Assembly (NCBI RefSeq): GCF_000292525.1
Contig: NZ_AEYF01000022.1
Location: forward strand, 62,001 to 126,000
Reading direction: 5' to 3'
DNA length: 64,000 bases
Source of the DNA: Rhizobium sp. CCGE 510
GTDB lineage: Bacteria; Pseudomonadota; Alphaproteobacteria; Rhizobiales; Rhizobiaceae
Under the pieces are notes generated by a model. The model made no database searches, had not been told where the DNA came from, and saw only the letters and a list, made by a program, of their open reading frames with translations. Of the stretch, positions 53,234 through 60,933 are shown one piece after another; the stretch's first letter is position 1, and each line of letters opens with the position of its first letter. Made by a program: the position numbers and the translations under genes.

Positions 53234-53863
53234 ATGAGCTTTATGCCACGCAATTATGCGGGCGGAGTCCGTGTCTCGTTTTCTTCTCAGGACATCAGTA
53301 GCAGCTTTGACAAAGTTGCTCTCGTTTCCTTTGGCGAAAAAGCACAGGCTCTCTGCCCATTCACTTCGCCAGATGACCGCGCGTTGAAAAGCGCGGTCGA
53401 AAGTCTGTCCAAGAAATCCGGCTTTGCGACGAACCTCAGCGGAGCGTTGCGACTGGGAAACCACCTACTTTCCGAAATGCCATCCCATTTCAAGCGGACG
53501 ATTTGGGTGCTCACTGATGGCGTTGACAACGTCTTCACATCAGACGTTTTCCCGCAAGCTCGTCGCGCGAAGGAATTGGACATAGCCATCCATACGGTAG
53601 GTATCGGCGAAGACGAAAACTTCGACGAGTACCGCCTCATGGCAGTCTCTAGCTTCTCAGCTGGAGGTCAATACGTGCCGATGTCTGCTGCTCGTAGTCT
53701 CGGGATGGCCTTTTATGAATACCATCACCGCGACGCCGAAGCGACAGTCTACTGTGTCGATACCAGTACCTCGATGATGGTCGAGCCAAGCGGAACCGAC
53801 ACCAAAATCCGCGCGGTACAAGACACTTTGCACGATTTAATCCGCTGGAAACGCGTTATCTGA
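53234..53863 (+). CDS. Circularly permuted von Willebrand A domain protein
   Basis: 209 residues. All three metal-ion site motifs are present but in permuted order: the Thr loop FATNLSGAL (Thr66) and the TDG loop VLTDGVDN (Asp95) come first, and the DxSxS motif VYCVDTSTSMM (176-180) comes last, followed only by helix TKIRAVQDTLHDLIRWKRVI and the stop. In normal vWA domains DxSxS is at the start and is followed by just such a helix, then DKVALVSFG, here near residue 26. Ribosome site GGAG. Function unknown. Confidence 0.75.
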   Translation: MSFMPRNYAGGVRVSFSSQDISSSFDKVALVSFGEKAQALCPFTSPDDRALKSAVESLSKKSGFATNLSGALRLGNHLLSEMPSHFKRTIWVLTDGVDNVFTSDVFPQARRAKELDIAIHTVGIGEDENFDEYRLMAVSSFSAGGQYVPMSAARSLGMAFYEYHHRDAEATVYCVDTSTSMMVEPSGTDTKIRAVQDTLHDLIRWKRVI

Positions 53864-53870
53864 AGAATAT

Positions 53871-53895
53871 ATGCCCCACTTTTTTGGTGGGGCAT
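53871..53895. terminator. Hairpin after the vWA gene
   Basis: ATGCCCCAC (53871-53879) and GTGGGGCAT (53887-53895) with a T-rich loop, 7 bp after the stop codon. The poly-T is in the loop rather than after it, so efficiency is uncertain. Confidence 0.5.
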
Positions 53896-54185
53896 TAAAA
53901 CCATACAGCGCGTTCTGGATATTCTTTTGTGGCAGAGGTCCCCCGGTCCTCTATTCTATGAACATTTGAAGGCGCTGATGCGCCGAAGATCGCTTGGTGA
54001 TTGGGGTAGCCTCAAAAGGCCGCCTGTCATGCCGGGATGCTCGACATTGCACGGAGGCACCGACATCCCCTTGCGAGGCCGTTGCCAATTTGTCGAGGCA
54101 TTCGAGTCTGGTTTTCCCGGTTCGCCGTCTCCCCTTGCGGCCAGTGAGGTCGGGGTTCTGCGCCGTGGCCCGTCCCCGTCAATCT
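53896..54185. other. Non-coding stretch before leader copy 2
   Basis: No supported gene. It is GC-rich with low-quality frames on both strands; its end merges into the shared leader. Confidence 0.35.
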
Positions 54186-54321
54186 GGCTGCCCGCTCCAT
54201 TCGCTTCGCTCCCGTGTTGCTGTTGACCGGGACCGGCGCGTGCCGCGCCTCGGGCTTCACGTCGCTTTGAGATCCCGACCGGCCGCAATGGGCGAGCCGG
54301 GTAACCAGCGGGAGAAATCCA
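54186..54321 (+). repeat. Shared 5' leader, copy 2
   Basis: Begins GGCTGCCCGCTCCATTCGCT and ends AGCCGGGTAACCAGCGGGAG just before the DUF3768 start. Same block order as copy 1 at 44790-44921 although the genes behind them are unrelated. Confidence 0.6.
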
Positions 54322-54699
54322 ATGACGATCGAAAGCAACCGACCCATCGACGAGAGAGACGCAGCGAGCGCGAGGAACCTTCGCATCCGCCTGTTGAACG
54401 ACCAGCTACGCGCGTTTCCATTCCCGCCTCGTGGCCAGATGGTGTTCACCCGCGGCGTGGCCGCTCTACCGGGCGACGATCTCGGCGAGGTATTGCATCA
54501 GGTCCAGACCTTTGACGCCTTCAGCCCCGACAATGATCCGCACGGTGAGCATGACTTTGGCAGCTTCGAGCATAGCGGCGTGCGCTACTTCTGGAAGATC
54601 GACTACTACGATCTCGAGAAGACCTATGGTTCGCCAAATCCGGCCGACCCCAGCGTCACCTGCCGGGTCCTAACCGTGATGCGGGCTGATGAATACTGA
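54322..54699 (+). CDS. DUF3768 domain protein
   Basis: 125 residues. NLRIRLLNDQLRAFPF, GQMVFTRGVAALPGDD, FDAFSPDNDPHGEHDFGSFE and YFWKIDYYDLEKTYGSPNPA are the DUF3768 blocks. The family is common on alphaproteobacterial plasmids and islands; function unknown. It has a long leader shared with the gene at 44922 and a terminator after it. Confidence 0.88.
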   Translation: MTIESNRPIDERDAASARNLRIRLLNDQLRAFPFPPRGQMVFTRGVAALPGDDLGEVLHQVQTFDAFSPDNDPHGEHDFGSFEHSGVRYFWKIDYYDLEKTYGSPNPADPSVTCRVLTVMRADEY

Positions 54700-54712
54700 C
54701 GCGTCTACAAGC

Positions 54713-54743
54713 AAAGGCGGTCCTTTGGGACCGCCTTTGTTTC
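54713..54743 (+). terminator. Terminator of the DUF3768 gene
   Basis: AAAGGCGGTCC and GGACCGCCTTT with a TTTG loop, followed by GTTTC, 14 bp after the stop. Confidence 0.75.
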
Positions 54744-54770
54744 TGCCGGAGCGAGAGCGCATGCGATGTC

Positions 54771-55523
54771 CTATTGGGCACGGGTCCATCTCATGCCGTT
54801 GTAAATGCTGGCGTCGTTATTTTCGGACGTGCAGTCGGCGAACGTGAGGCTTTGAGGTTCGGCCTTGTAAGCGCACGAGAAGCTCCTGTCGCCCGGTATC
54901 GACACGTTCAAGACGCCTTCATGGCCCGATGGGACATAACTCGCTATTTTCCAACTGCCTTCCCTGTAAAAGGAGGTGCCCGTCCCGGATGTCGACCCCA
55001 GGCTATCGAGCACACCGTTGCCCTTGAGTTTTGGCGTGACCATGGTCCGGCCATCCTTGAGGAGCTCGAGCGTGAAGGTCTGGCCGTCGTCATCTAATTC
55101 CCACTTGCCCAGAACCTTGTCGGCCGACGGCGAGATATCCGGATCCGTTTCGATGCGCATTAGCGTCAGCGTGTTCCAGTCGCCTGCCGAGCAGTCGCCG
55201 AATGTCATCTGCGTGCCGCTGATCTTATAGGCGCAGGCGACCCTGTCTGCTTCGCGCTCACCCAATGTTATCTTCAGGATGCCTGCGTAGCCGTCGGGCG
55301 GGTTGTCCGTAGAGATGGCCCACGGACCGCTCGCGCTCGCCGCGGACGGATCCCGCTCATATATGGAGACATTGCCGTCTTTCTGAAAGTCAATCGTCGC
55401 CGTGAGCTGGGATCCATCACTCCTGTGCGCTTCCCACATTCCCTGAATGGGAGAGTGGGCATCCGAGCAGCCGACAAGGACGGCGGGGACGAGGAACAAG
55501 CCTATAAGGCGTTTGTTGAGCAT
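54771..55523 (-). CDS. Putative lipoprotein with duplicated domain
   Basis: 250 residues from MLNKRLIGLFLVPAVLVGCS, a lipoprotein signal with Cys after LVG. The mature part holds two similar halves: QGMWEAHRSDGSQLTATIDF with ACAYKISGTQMTFGDCSA, and LGKWELDDDGQTFTLELLKD with SCAYKAEPQSLTFADCTS, each with a paired Cys. Two copies of a small beta domain are likely. Function unknown; it heads a three-gene stretch of small envelope proteins read in the order 56062 to 54771. Confidence 0.7.
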   Translation of the reverse strand: MLNKRLIGLFLVPAVLVGCSDAHSPIQGMWEAHRSDGSQLTATIDFQKDGNVSIYERDPSAASASGPWAISTDNPPDGYAGILKITLGEREADRVACAYKISGTQMTFGDCSAGDWNTLTLMRIETDPDISPSADKVLGKWELDDDGQTFTLELLKDGRTMVTPKLKGNGVLDSLGSTSGTGTSFYREGSWKIASYVPSGHEGVLNVSIPGDRSFSCAYKAEPQSLTFADCTSENNDASIYNGMRWTRAQ

Positions 55524-55530
55524 CGGCTGG

Positions 55531-55782
55531 TTACCGCCCTTCGCGCCGGTCATCGGCGTGGGGCGTGAGGGCGGCCTGACGAACGTAAGCCAGCATGACC
55601 ACGACCAGCGCAATCCCCAAGCCGATGCCGCCGTATGTGGTCAGGTGCTCGATCAGCATTTGCTTGGGCACTTGGTCGAGCGGATAGTCGCTGGTCAGGA
55701 CGCCGAGAGGGATAGGGAATCCCAAGATGGTCGGGCGCGTTGCGACGCCGACGCCAAAGCCGACACCGCCGCCGAGGACCAA
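55531..55782 (-). CDS. Small membrane protein with uncertain start
   Basis: 83 residues from a TTG, with two hydrophobic parts (GGGVGFGVGVATRPTILG and IGLGIALVVVMLAYV). The frame continues upstream as IFYLIILVLGGG, clearly part of a membrane helix, but ends at a stop. If one C of a six-C run (G at 55801-55806) were absent, the gene would start MNIAPIFYLIILVLGGG at 55816 with AGGAG close by. So this may be a frameshifted gene or the tract may be variable. Confidence 0.5.
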   Translation of the reverse strand: MVLGGGVGFGVGVATRPTILGFPIPLGVLTSDYPLDQVPKQMLIEHLTTYGGIGLGIALVVVMLAYVRQAALTPHADDRREGR

Positions 55783-55822
55783 GATAATAAGGTAGAAAAT
55801 GGGGGGCGATGTTCACTCCTGA

Positions 55823-56062
55823 TCAGCCTCGGGTGCCGAGGGCTTGCGATTTGATTTTCTGGAACTCGGCATCCGAGAGGTTGCCGGATTTGTGCAGCTC
55901 GGCGGCGGCTTGCAGGTCGGGAAGGGAGGGGGTTGGCGCTCCGCCATCTCGGTAAGAGCGGTAGGCAAAAAACCAGCATACCGGCAGGCTGACCGGCCAG
56001 AGCGGGATGAGCAGCCCTGCCGCCACCCAGAGAATGGTCGAGAATTTGAACGTATTGGCCAT
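55823..56062 (-). CDS. SHOCT-domain small membrane protein
   Basis: 79 residues from MANTFKFSTILWVAAGLLIP. One or two hydrophobic segments (LLIPLWPVSLPVCWFFAYRS), then a SHOCT motif: LQAAAELHKSGNLSDAEFQK. SHOCT is a short oligomerization motif at the end of many membrane proteins. Upstream lies the inverted-repeat segment next to the serine recombinase. Confidence 0.7.
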   Translation of the reverse strand: MANTFKFSTILWVAAGLLIPLWPVSLPVCWFFAYRSYRDGGAPTPSLPDLQAAAELHKSGNLSDAEFQKIKSQALGTRG

Positions 56063-56122
56063 GAAAAAACTCCGTGAGACAGCGGCGTGAGAGGAGGCGC
56101 TTCTCTGGGAGACGGGTATCAA

Positions 56123-56261
56123 AAATCACGACTTTTGACGGTCGCGTGACTGAGAAGTGGAAATCAAATCTCAAATAAAATAATCAGGCACTTAAGGTAT
56201 TGCTGAAATATAATTGCTGTAACAGAATGTGAATCTACGCCACTTGCAAAAGTCGTGATTT
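56123..56261. repeat. 15-bp inverted repeats bounding a 109-bp AT-rich segment
   Basis: AAATCACGACTTTTG (56123-56137) and CAAAAGTCGTGATTT (56247-56261) are exact inverted copies. Between them is AT-rich promoter-like DNA (AATATAATTGCTG, TAAAATAATCAG). It lies between the SHOCT gene (minus) and the serine recombinase (plus). It could be a res site or a recombinase-inverted promoter. Confidence 0.6.
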
Positions 56262-56359
56262 ATGAATGCTGCGAGCAGGAGTTAATATCAAAAAATACAA
56301 AGTGTTGATGGCGTGTCCTTCTTTCTTGTTCCTGTCGTTTCAATTGGCAGGGTGCGGCC

Positions 56360-56908
56360 ATGATTTACGGGTACGCCCGCGTTTCCACGAAAAAGCAGGA
56401 TCTTGCCTATCAACTGGACAGGCTCCGGAAGGCTGGTTGCGAACGCATCATCTACGAGAAGAAGAGCGGTAAAGACACGAAAGGGCGACCAGAGTTCCTC
56501 CGGCTACTGGCGGGCCTTGAACCTGGCGATGTTCTCCTCGCCACAGAGTCGGATCGCGTTGCCCGGGACCCGCTCGATCTAGTTTTGATCCTCCGGGAGG
56601 TGGAGAGCGCTGGCGCTCAGCTTCGTCTTCTCGACGAACCGTACATCGATACGGCTTTCGATTTTGCCGACGTGATCGCCTATTTCCGGGGCTGGGTGGG
56701 CCGTATGCAACGTCTGAGGATTCTGGCGAACACCGCCAATGGCCGCGCCATGGCGAAGGCGCGGGGCGTGAAGTTCGGACGCAAGCCGAAGCTGACGCCC
56801 CGTCAAAAGGCTCAGGTCATGGAACGGAAGGCCAGGGGTGAGCCGTATGCGCGGATTGCGCGGGCGTTCGGGGTGAGCGAGAGCACGATTTTGCGGGTGC
56901 GGTCATAA
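56360..56908 (+). CDS. Serine recombinase (resolvase/invertase)
   Basis: 182 residues. The nucleophile is Ser9 in MIYGYARVSTKKQDLAYQLD; then GRPEFLRLLAGLEPGDVLLA and TESDRVARDPLDLV with the catalytic Arg pair, the long helix RLRILANTANGRAMAKARGV and a C-terminal HTH (YARIARAFGVSESTILRV). Typical small resolvase/invertase size. Ala-Arg-Val-Ser-Thr is intact, so it should be active. Confidence 0.92.
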   Translation: MIYGYARVSTKKQDLAYQLDRLRKAGCERIIYEKKSGKDTKGRPEFLRLLAGLEPGDVLLATESDRVARDPLDLVLILREVESAGAQLRLLDEPYIDTAFDFADVIAYFRGWVGRMQRLRILANTANGRAMAKARGVKFGRKPKLTPRQKAQVMERKARGEPYARIARAFGVSESTILRVRS

Positions 56909-57166
56909 CTACGCCAAGCACAACGCCATGACATCAACAGTCGCCGCTTACAAACGCTATTCCCGTTTCACGGAAGGATTGCACTTCGGCATAGGGCTGG
57001 AGACAGCGGTTTTGCGGTCGAGCACATTTGCACAACTGCAAAGGATTGGTGAAACGGGCGCCGGGTAGATTTCAAATAATCTAGTGGGAAGGGACTGGGT
57101 TGCAGACGAAGGAAGTGCAATTGCCATTACAAGTGGTATTGTCATTCGTGGAATGGAGAAAGAATC

Positions 57167-57448
57167 ATGAAGATTACAGGATTTGATGAGTTGAGCCGAC
57201 AGCTTGAAGACGCTCAGAAAGCCGTTGCGGAACTGGACGGCGAATTGGGCACTGTCACCTTCACGCCGGATGACCCGGCTAGCATTGAGAACGCCGTCCG
57301 CCAAGTCGAATCCATTATTGATGAGCGAGTGGGACAATACGCATCCAACCCGTTTGTTGCTGACTTGATCGAAGGTTTGAAGGAGCAATATCGAGAAGGT
57401 ATTATCGAGAGAGCCGCGGCCGCCCGTCTTGGTGAAGGTGAGGAGTAA
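57167..57448 (+). CDS. Small acidic protein preceding the TIR-like gene
   Basis: 93 residues from MKITGFDELSRQLEDAQKAV. Helical and acidic (VESIIDERVGQYASNPFVAD, then a Lys/Arg-poor tail). I recall similar small proteins encoded beside TIR-like genes but cannot name a family. Its stop is 3 bp before the TIR-like gene, so it is probably co-translated and may be a partner or inhibitor. Confidence 0.7.
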   Translation: MKITGFDELSRQLEDAQKAVAELDGELGTVTFTPDDPASIENAVRQVESIIDERVGQYASNPFVADLIEGLKEQYREGIIERAAAARLGEGEE

Positions 57449-57451
57449 CCG

Positions 57452-58348
57452 ATGGACGGCGTCAGTCTCTTTACGCAGATCAATAACGCTGTGCTCGACT
57501 TGCAGGGTGCGCAGTACCAGACTTTTCAAAGGCCCTTGAGAACTCTCGCTCGCCTGTTGCGCCATGAGGACTTAACTGACGCAAATGCGCTGCTTACGGC
57601 TGGGCTTGATCTGGAAGCTTTCCTGGCGCAGCAGGATTCAGGCGGCGGTATCGGGCGAGGGAACATCGAATGGCCGGAAGACCCGAACGAAACTTTGGGT
57701 CTAACGCTTCTGCTGATTTGTAAGTTTGCTGAAGACCCACGGTTTATGGAGCAGTTCGGTTTTCACTACTACGGTTCGGGAAGCAAGATCATGTCCGCTA
57801 TCAACGGGATCACCGGGCAAGTAATTATTCCGTTTGTGAGGGACTATAAGGCGTATATCGCTACGTCAGGACAAAACATGCCCAAGCTCGAGCTACCCGC
57901 CTCGAACAAGATTTTCATTGTCCACGGCCACGACGACGGTGCGTTGAATAGTCTGGCTCGGTTTCTGGAGAAGCTGAAGCTGGAGGTAATTATCCTCAAG
58001 GAGCAGCCGAACCAAGGGCGGACGATCATTGAGAAATACGAGGCCAGTGCTGCCGAGGTTGGCTTTGCTGTGGTGTTGCTGACCCCCGACGATGTTGGGT
58101 CGGCAGTCTCTGCCGAGGGACAGAATCAGCGGGCAAGGCAGAACGTCATTTTTGAGCTTGGCTATTTTGCTGGGAAGCTTGGTCGAGGCCGTGTCTGCCT
58201 GTTGCGGAAGGGGGATGTGGAAATCCCCTCTGACCTCTTCGGTATTGTCTATACCGAAATGGACCCCGGTGAAGGTTGGAAACAGGCTCTCGTAAAAGAG
58301 CTGAAGGCCGCCAAGATCAATTTCGATGCAAACCGAATGTGGGAATAA
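57452..58348 (+). CDS. TIR-like effector (Cap12/PycTIR family domain)
   Basis: 298 residues. C-terminal half about 150-298 is the PF10137-type domain: KIFIVHGHDDGALNSLARFL, VIILKEQPNQGRTIIEKYEA, VVLLTPDDVGSAVSAEGQ and NVIFELGYFAGKLGRGRVCL. The N-terminal 145 residues are helical and unlike those of its relative at 48821. NAD+ cleavage on sensing a signal is the family role; no cyclase is adjacent. The next gene overlaps its stop (TAATG). Confidence 0.88.
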   Translation: MDGVSLFTQINNAVLDLQGAQYQTFQRPLRTLARLLRHEDLTDANALLTAGLDLEAFLAQQDSGGGIGRGNIEWPEDPNETLGLTLLLICKFAEDPRFMEQFGFHYYGSGSKIMSAINGITGQVIIPFVRDYKAYIATSGQNMPKLELPASNKIFIVHGHDDGALNSLARFLEKLKLEVIILKEQPNQGRTIIEKYEASAAEVGFAVVLLTPDDVGSAVSAEGQNQRARQNVIFELGYFAGKLGRGRVCLLRKGDVEIPSDLFGIVYTEMDPGEGWKQALVKELKAAKINFDANRMWE

Positions 58349-58887
58349 TGTCGATGCTGATCCGTGCGAAAGACATGCTGAAGCGGATAACCGGCATTTC
58401 AACGCCTGCCTTTGGTATCCAATGGACTCCGCCGGCTTCCGAGCGAGATGCAATCCGCAAATTCCTCGCGTTCTTAGAAGACCGCCGCGCTCTGTTTAAT
58501 CCCCTCCCTGCGGAGGTCGAGGACGACGTGGTTTCGTCCATTCACATGATCCGAGCGGAGTGCACGACGGCGGTGGGTATCCTTAGTGAGAAGGCGCCAG
58601 GTGTGGCGCATGTTCGGGCCATAGGCGCGGCTTGCCGCCGGTTCCTTGATGAACCGTATCCAACATTCGACGATATCATGGAACGTCGCCGTGATCCCTT
58701 TTTTGATCGGGATGAACCTCACGTTAGGTTGCGTCGCGGAACGCACCCTGCAGGGTTCTTTACTGCGCTTGGGGAGTTGCGAGCCTTTGTGGGTGTACAG
58801 CTTGCTATGTTGTCGTCCATGTATGAGATCGACATTCATGGAGATTTGGTTCGGATTCTGCCGCCAGTGTTAGAAGACATGAATTGA
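58348..58887 (+). CDS. DUF6650 family protein
   Basis: 179 residues from the ATG that overlaps the TIR-like stop by one base. FGIQWTPPASERDAIRKFLA, FLEDRRALFNPLPAEVEDDV and AIGAACRRFLDEPYP are the DUF6650 pattern as I recall it. Function unknown. The overlap ties its expression to the TIR-like effector. Confidence 0.75.
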   Translation: MSMLIRAKDMLKRITGISTPAFGIQWTPPASERDAIRKFLAFLEDRRALFNPLPAEVEDDVVSSIHMIRAECTTAVGILSEKAPGVAHVRAIGAACRRFLDEPYPTFDDIMERRRDPFFDRDEPHVRLRRGTHPAGFFTALGELRAFVGVQLAMLSSMYEIDIHGDLVRILPPVLEDMN

Positions 58888-58918
58888 GCATCGAACGGAT
58901 GTCGAATTAGGTGCTCAT

Positions 58919-59887
58919 ATGGCCTTGGATCACTACGTTTCGCAAGTTCATTTGAAGAACTTCTATGCCCCTGAATTGGGAGAACGGATGTATGCAATCC
59001 GCAAGGCTGGACTAAAGAGCTATCAGTGCGACGCTTATAGCCAATGTCGGATCGATGACGGCAGTACGAATCCTTACCTTCAGGAACCCCGGATTATAGA
59101 AGAGTTTTTGAAGGATGTAGAGCCTCGGTACAACGCTGCGTTAGAAAAGTTGCGCTTTGGGCAACTTGATCCCGCCTCCATTTTCGCAATTGCCGGATTT
59201 GCAGCTTATGTGGAGAGTTGTTCTCCCGCTGGCACGCGTATCCATAGCCTGCCTATTCGAAAGACCTTGGATATGGCGGCAGAGCTACTTGAGAAAGGTG
59301 GCCATCTTCCACCACCGCCGTGCCTTGGTGGAGAATCGTTAACTGAGCTGTTAAATTCGGGGCGTGTCCAGTTCAACGTTGACCCGAAATATCCACAGTC
59401 CATCGGCATTCAGACTGTTATCGAGCGTCTGTCGGTGTGGGGGAATGCCCGATGGGATATCCTTATTAATGAAGGCCAGGATAGCCCTTTTTTTACCAGC
59501 GACTATCCCGTGGCGATCGAATCGGGCGAGCGACCGGGCCTTGTGAATCGTATTGTGCCTCTGGCTCCGGATCTGGCTATACGAATTTGGCCCGATCTTC
59601 GCGAACGTGGAAATGTGGATCTGGAGTTCCGAAATCTACGCATTCGCCGGGTGAATGTCGGGAAGCAACAGATTATCGCGATAAACACTGCGATCGTGCA
59701 GGCGGCTGAGACTACTGTTTATTATTCTTCAGATCGGCCATGGATACCTCGCTTTGTTGAGAAGTATGCCGATTTTCATATCGAGCCGAAGACGACGAAG
59801 GTGCCTTACGGGGACGGTTATATGTCCATATCGACCATGGCTGCCGGACGGAAGAGCGGGGAGGCCGTAGCACCATCGAGACGATGA
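58919..59887 (+). CDS. DUF4238 domain protein
   Basis: 322 residues starting MALDHYVSQVHLKNFYAPEL, the HYVxQxxLKNF signature of DUF4238. ARWDILINEGQDSPFFTSDY with TSDYPV later is also characteristic. Family function unknown, frequently in defence islands. It follows DUF6650 by about 31 bp on the same strand, so it may be part of the same operon. Confidence 0.85.
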   Translation: MALDHYVSQVHLKNFYAPELGERMYAIRKAGLKSYQCDAYSQCRIDDGSTNPYLQEPRIIEEFLKDVEPRYNAALEKLRFGQLDPASIFAIAGFAAYVESCSPAGTRIHSLPIRKTLDMAAELLEKGGHLPPPPCLGGESLTELLNSGRVQFNVDPKYPQSIGIQTVIERLSVWGNARWDILINEGQDSPFFTSDYPVAIESGERPGLVNRIVPLAPDLAIRIWPDLRERGNVDLEFRNLRIRRVNVGKQQIIAINTAIVQAAETTVYYSSDRPWIPRFVEKYADFHIEPKTTKVPYGDGYMSISTMAAGRKSGEAVAPSRR

Positions 59888-59910
59888 GGCATACCCGGAC
59901 ACGCTGCCCA

Positions 59911-60087
59911 TTAGGAGCCATCAGGGTCTCGCCGGCCATTTTCCGGTCTTTGACGGTCGCGTTGTTCTTCCGCTTCGACAATGGCGAGATCCAAGAGATA
60001 GCACAGCATAGAATTATGGCCGTGCTTGTCAGCGACGGCTCTTGCTGCCGTTAACTGCTCGACAACAAAGGATAGTCTTTGGGTCAC
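59911..60087 (-). CDS. Small rhizobial-type hypothetical protein
   Basis: 58 residues from a GTG (VTQRLSFVVEQLTAARAVAD) with GGAG nine bases upstream; GHNSMLCYLLDLAIVEAEEQ follows. This resembles abundant short rhizobial proteins of unknown function. The longer upstream frame is not needed. Confidence 0.6.
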   Translation of the reverse strand: MTQRLSFVVEQLTAARAVADKHGHNSMLCYLLDLAIVEAEEQRDRQRPENGRRDPDGS

Positions 60088-60212
60088 AGTCCGCTCTCCG
60101 AGCCTGAATTTATCCGGATTTTTTCCCGCGGAAAAACTATCGACTCCGTTTTCCACAATTCTGTAAAAAGCACGCTGATCTGAGTACCAGCAAAACGCGT
60201 AGGCATCCAAGA

Positions 60213-60545
60213 ATGGCAAGGAAGAAAGAACCGTTTAACCGGCGGCGCTTTGAGACAATGTTTCCGGAAAACCGGGACGAGATGACCGCTGAAGAAATTT
60301 ATAGGCGAGACGTGGCAGCTTGGAACAGGGCGATCGATGAAGCGAACCGGCTGAGTGGCTCCCTGCGCAGCCTCGGGCATGATGGGGCAGCATTCCTTAT
60401 CGAGAAGGCTTGGCGCCTGCTTCGCGAGTCCCCTCCTGCCGCTCCCAAACCGCCCAAAGTCGAGAAGCCGCGCAAGCCGGCAGTGAAGCAGTTGATGAAG
60501 GCTAACCGTCCCACGCCAAAATCATCAAAACGACAGGCCGACTAA
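60213..60545 (+). CDS. Hypothetical basic protein
   Basis: 110 residues from MARKKEPFNRRRFETMFPEN. Helical middle (AAWNRAIDEANRLSGSLRSL) and a Lys/Pro-rich tail (APKPPKVEKPRKPAVKQLMK) typical of nucleic-acid or surface-binding tails. No family recognized. Confidence 0.6.
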   Translation: MARKKEPFNRRRFETMFPENRDEMTAEEIYRRDVAAWNRAIDEANRLSGSLRSLGHDGAAFLIEKAWRLLRESPPAAPKPPKVEKPRKPAVKQLMKANRPTPKSSKRQAD

Positions 60546-60604
60546 GGGGGGACGCGGCGTGGTTGGCGGACCGCCGCCGATATCGGGACGGTCCGCCGGT
60601 CGCA

Positions 60605-60805
60605 TTACTTCTTGCCGAGCAGAGCCTGTGCGGCAGCGATTTGAGCCGGGGTAAGGGTGCCGACGTTGGCGGCGGCCGCGGCCAATGCCGACAACGAGCT
60701 GCCGCCGCTCGGGATCAGGCCAGTCGGCAGCTTCGGTGTCAGAAGGCTCGGGTTGATAACCTTCGGGATCGACGTGAGGGCGCTGCCAATAGAGCTAAAA
60801 GCCAT
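60605..60805 (-). CDS. Small Ala/Ser/Pro-rich protein near the type I exporter
   Basis: 66 residues from MAFSSIGSALTSIPKVINPS with AAAGGAGAG upstream. Low-charge N-terminus, Gly-Gly-Ser in the middle (GLIPSGGSSLSALAAAAANV) and a hydrophobic C-terminus (TPAQIAAAQALLGKK). It has no obvious family. Its position about 760 bp from a type I ABC exporter makes it a candidate exported peptide (inference). Confidence 0.6.
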   Translation of the reverse strand: MAFSSIGSALTSIPKVINPSLLTPKLPTGLIPSGGSSLSALAAAAANVGTLTPAQIAAAQALLGKK

Positions 60806-60933
60806 GGATACTCTCCTTTAAAATGTAAACTATGCTGTAGATGCGCGAACTGCGCGCGCGAAATATGCTTGCTTTTGCAACTTAATCAAGTGCTTGGAAA
60901 TACAATTCTGGTGCAGGGTGCAAAAATTTGTGC

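Noticed and set aside
48821..59887. Complete CBASS or Pycsar system around the TIR-like proteins
   Set aside because: Neither a CD-NTase nor a uridylate/adenylate cyclase gene is adjacent, so only the effector domain is supported.
59947..59962. Shared TTTGACGGTCGCGT word with 56134-56147 as a recombination site
   Set aside because: Only 14 bp in common without symmetry or context; likely chance.
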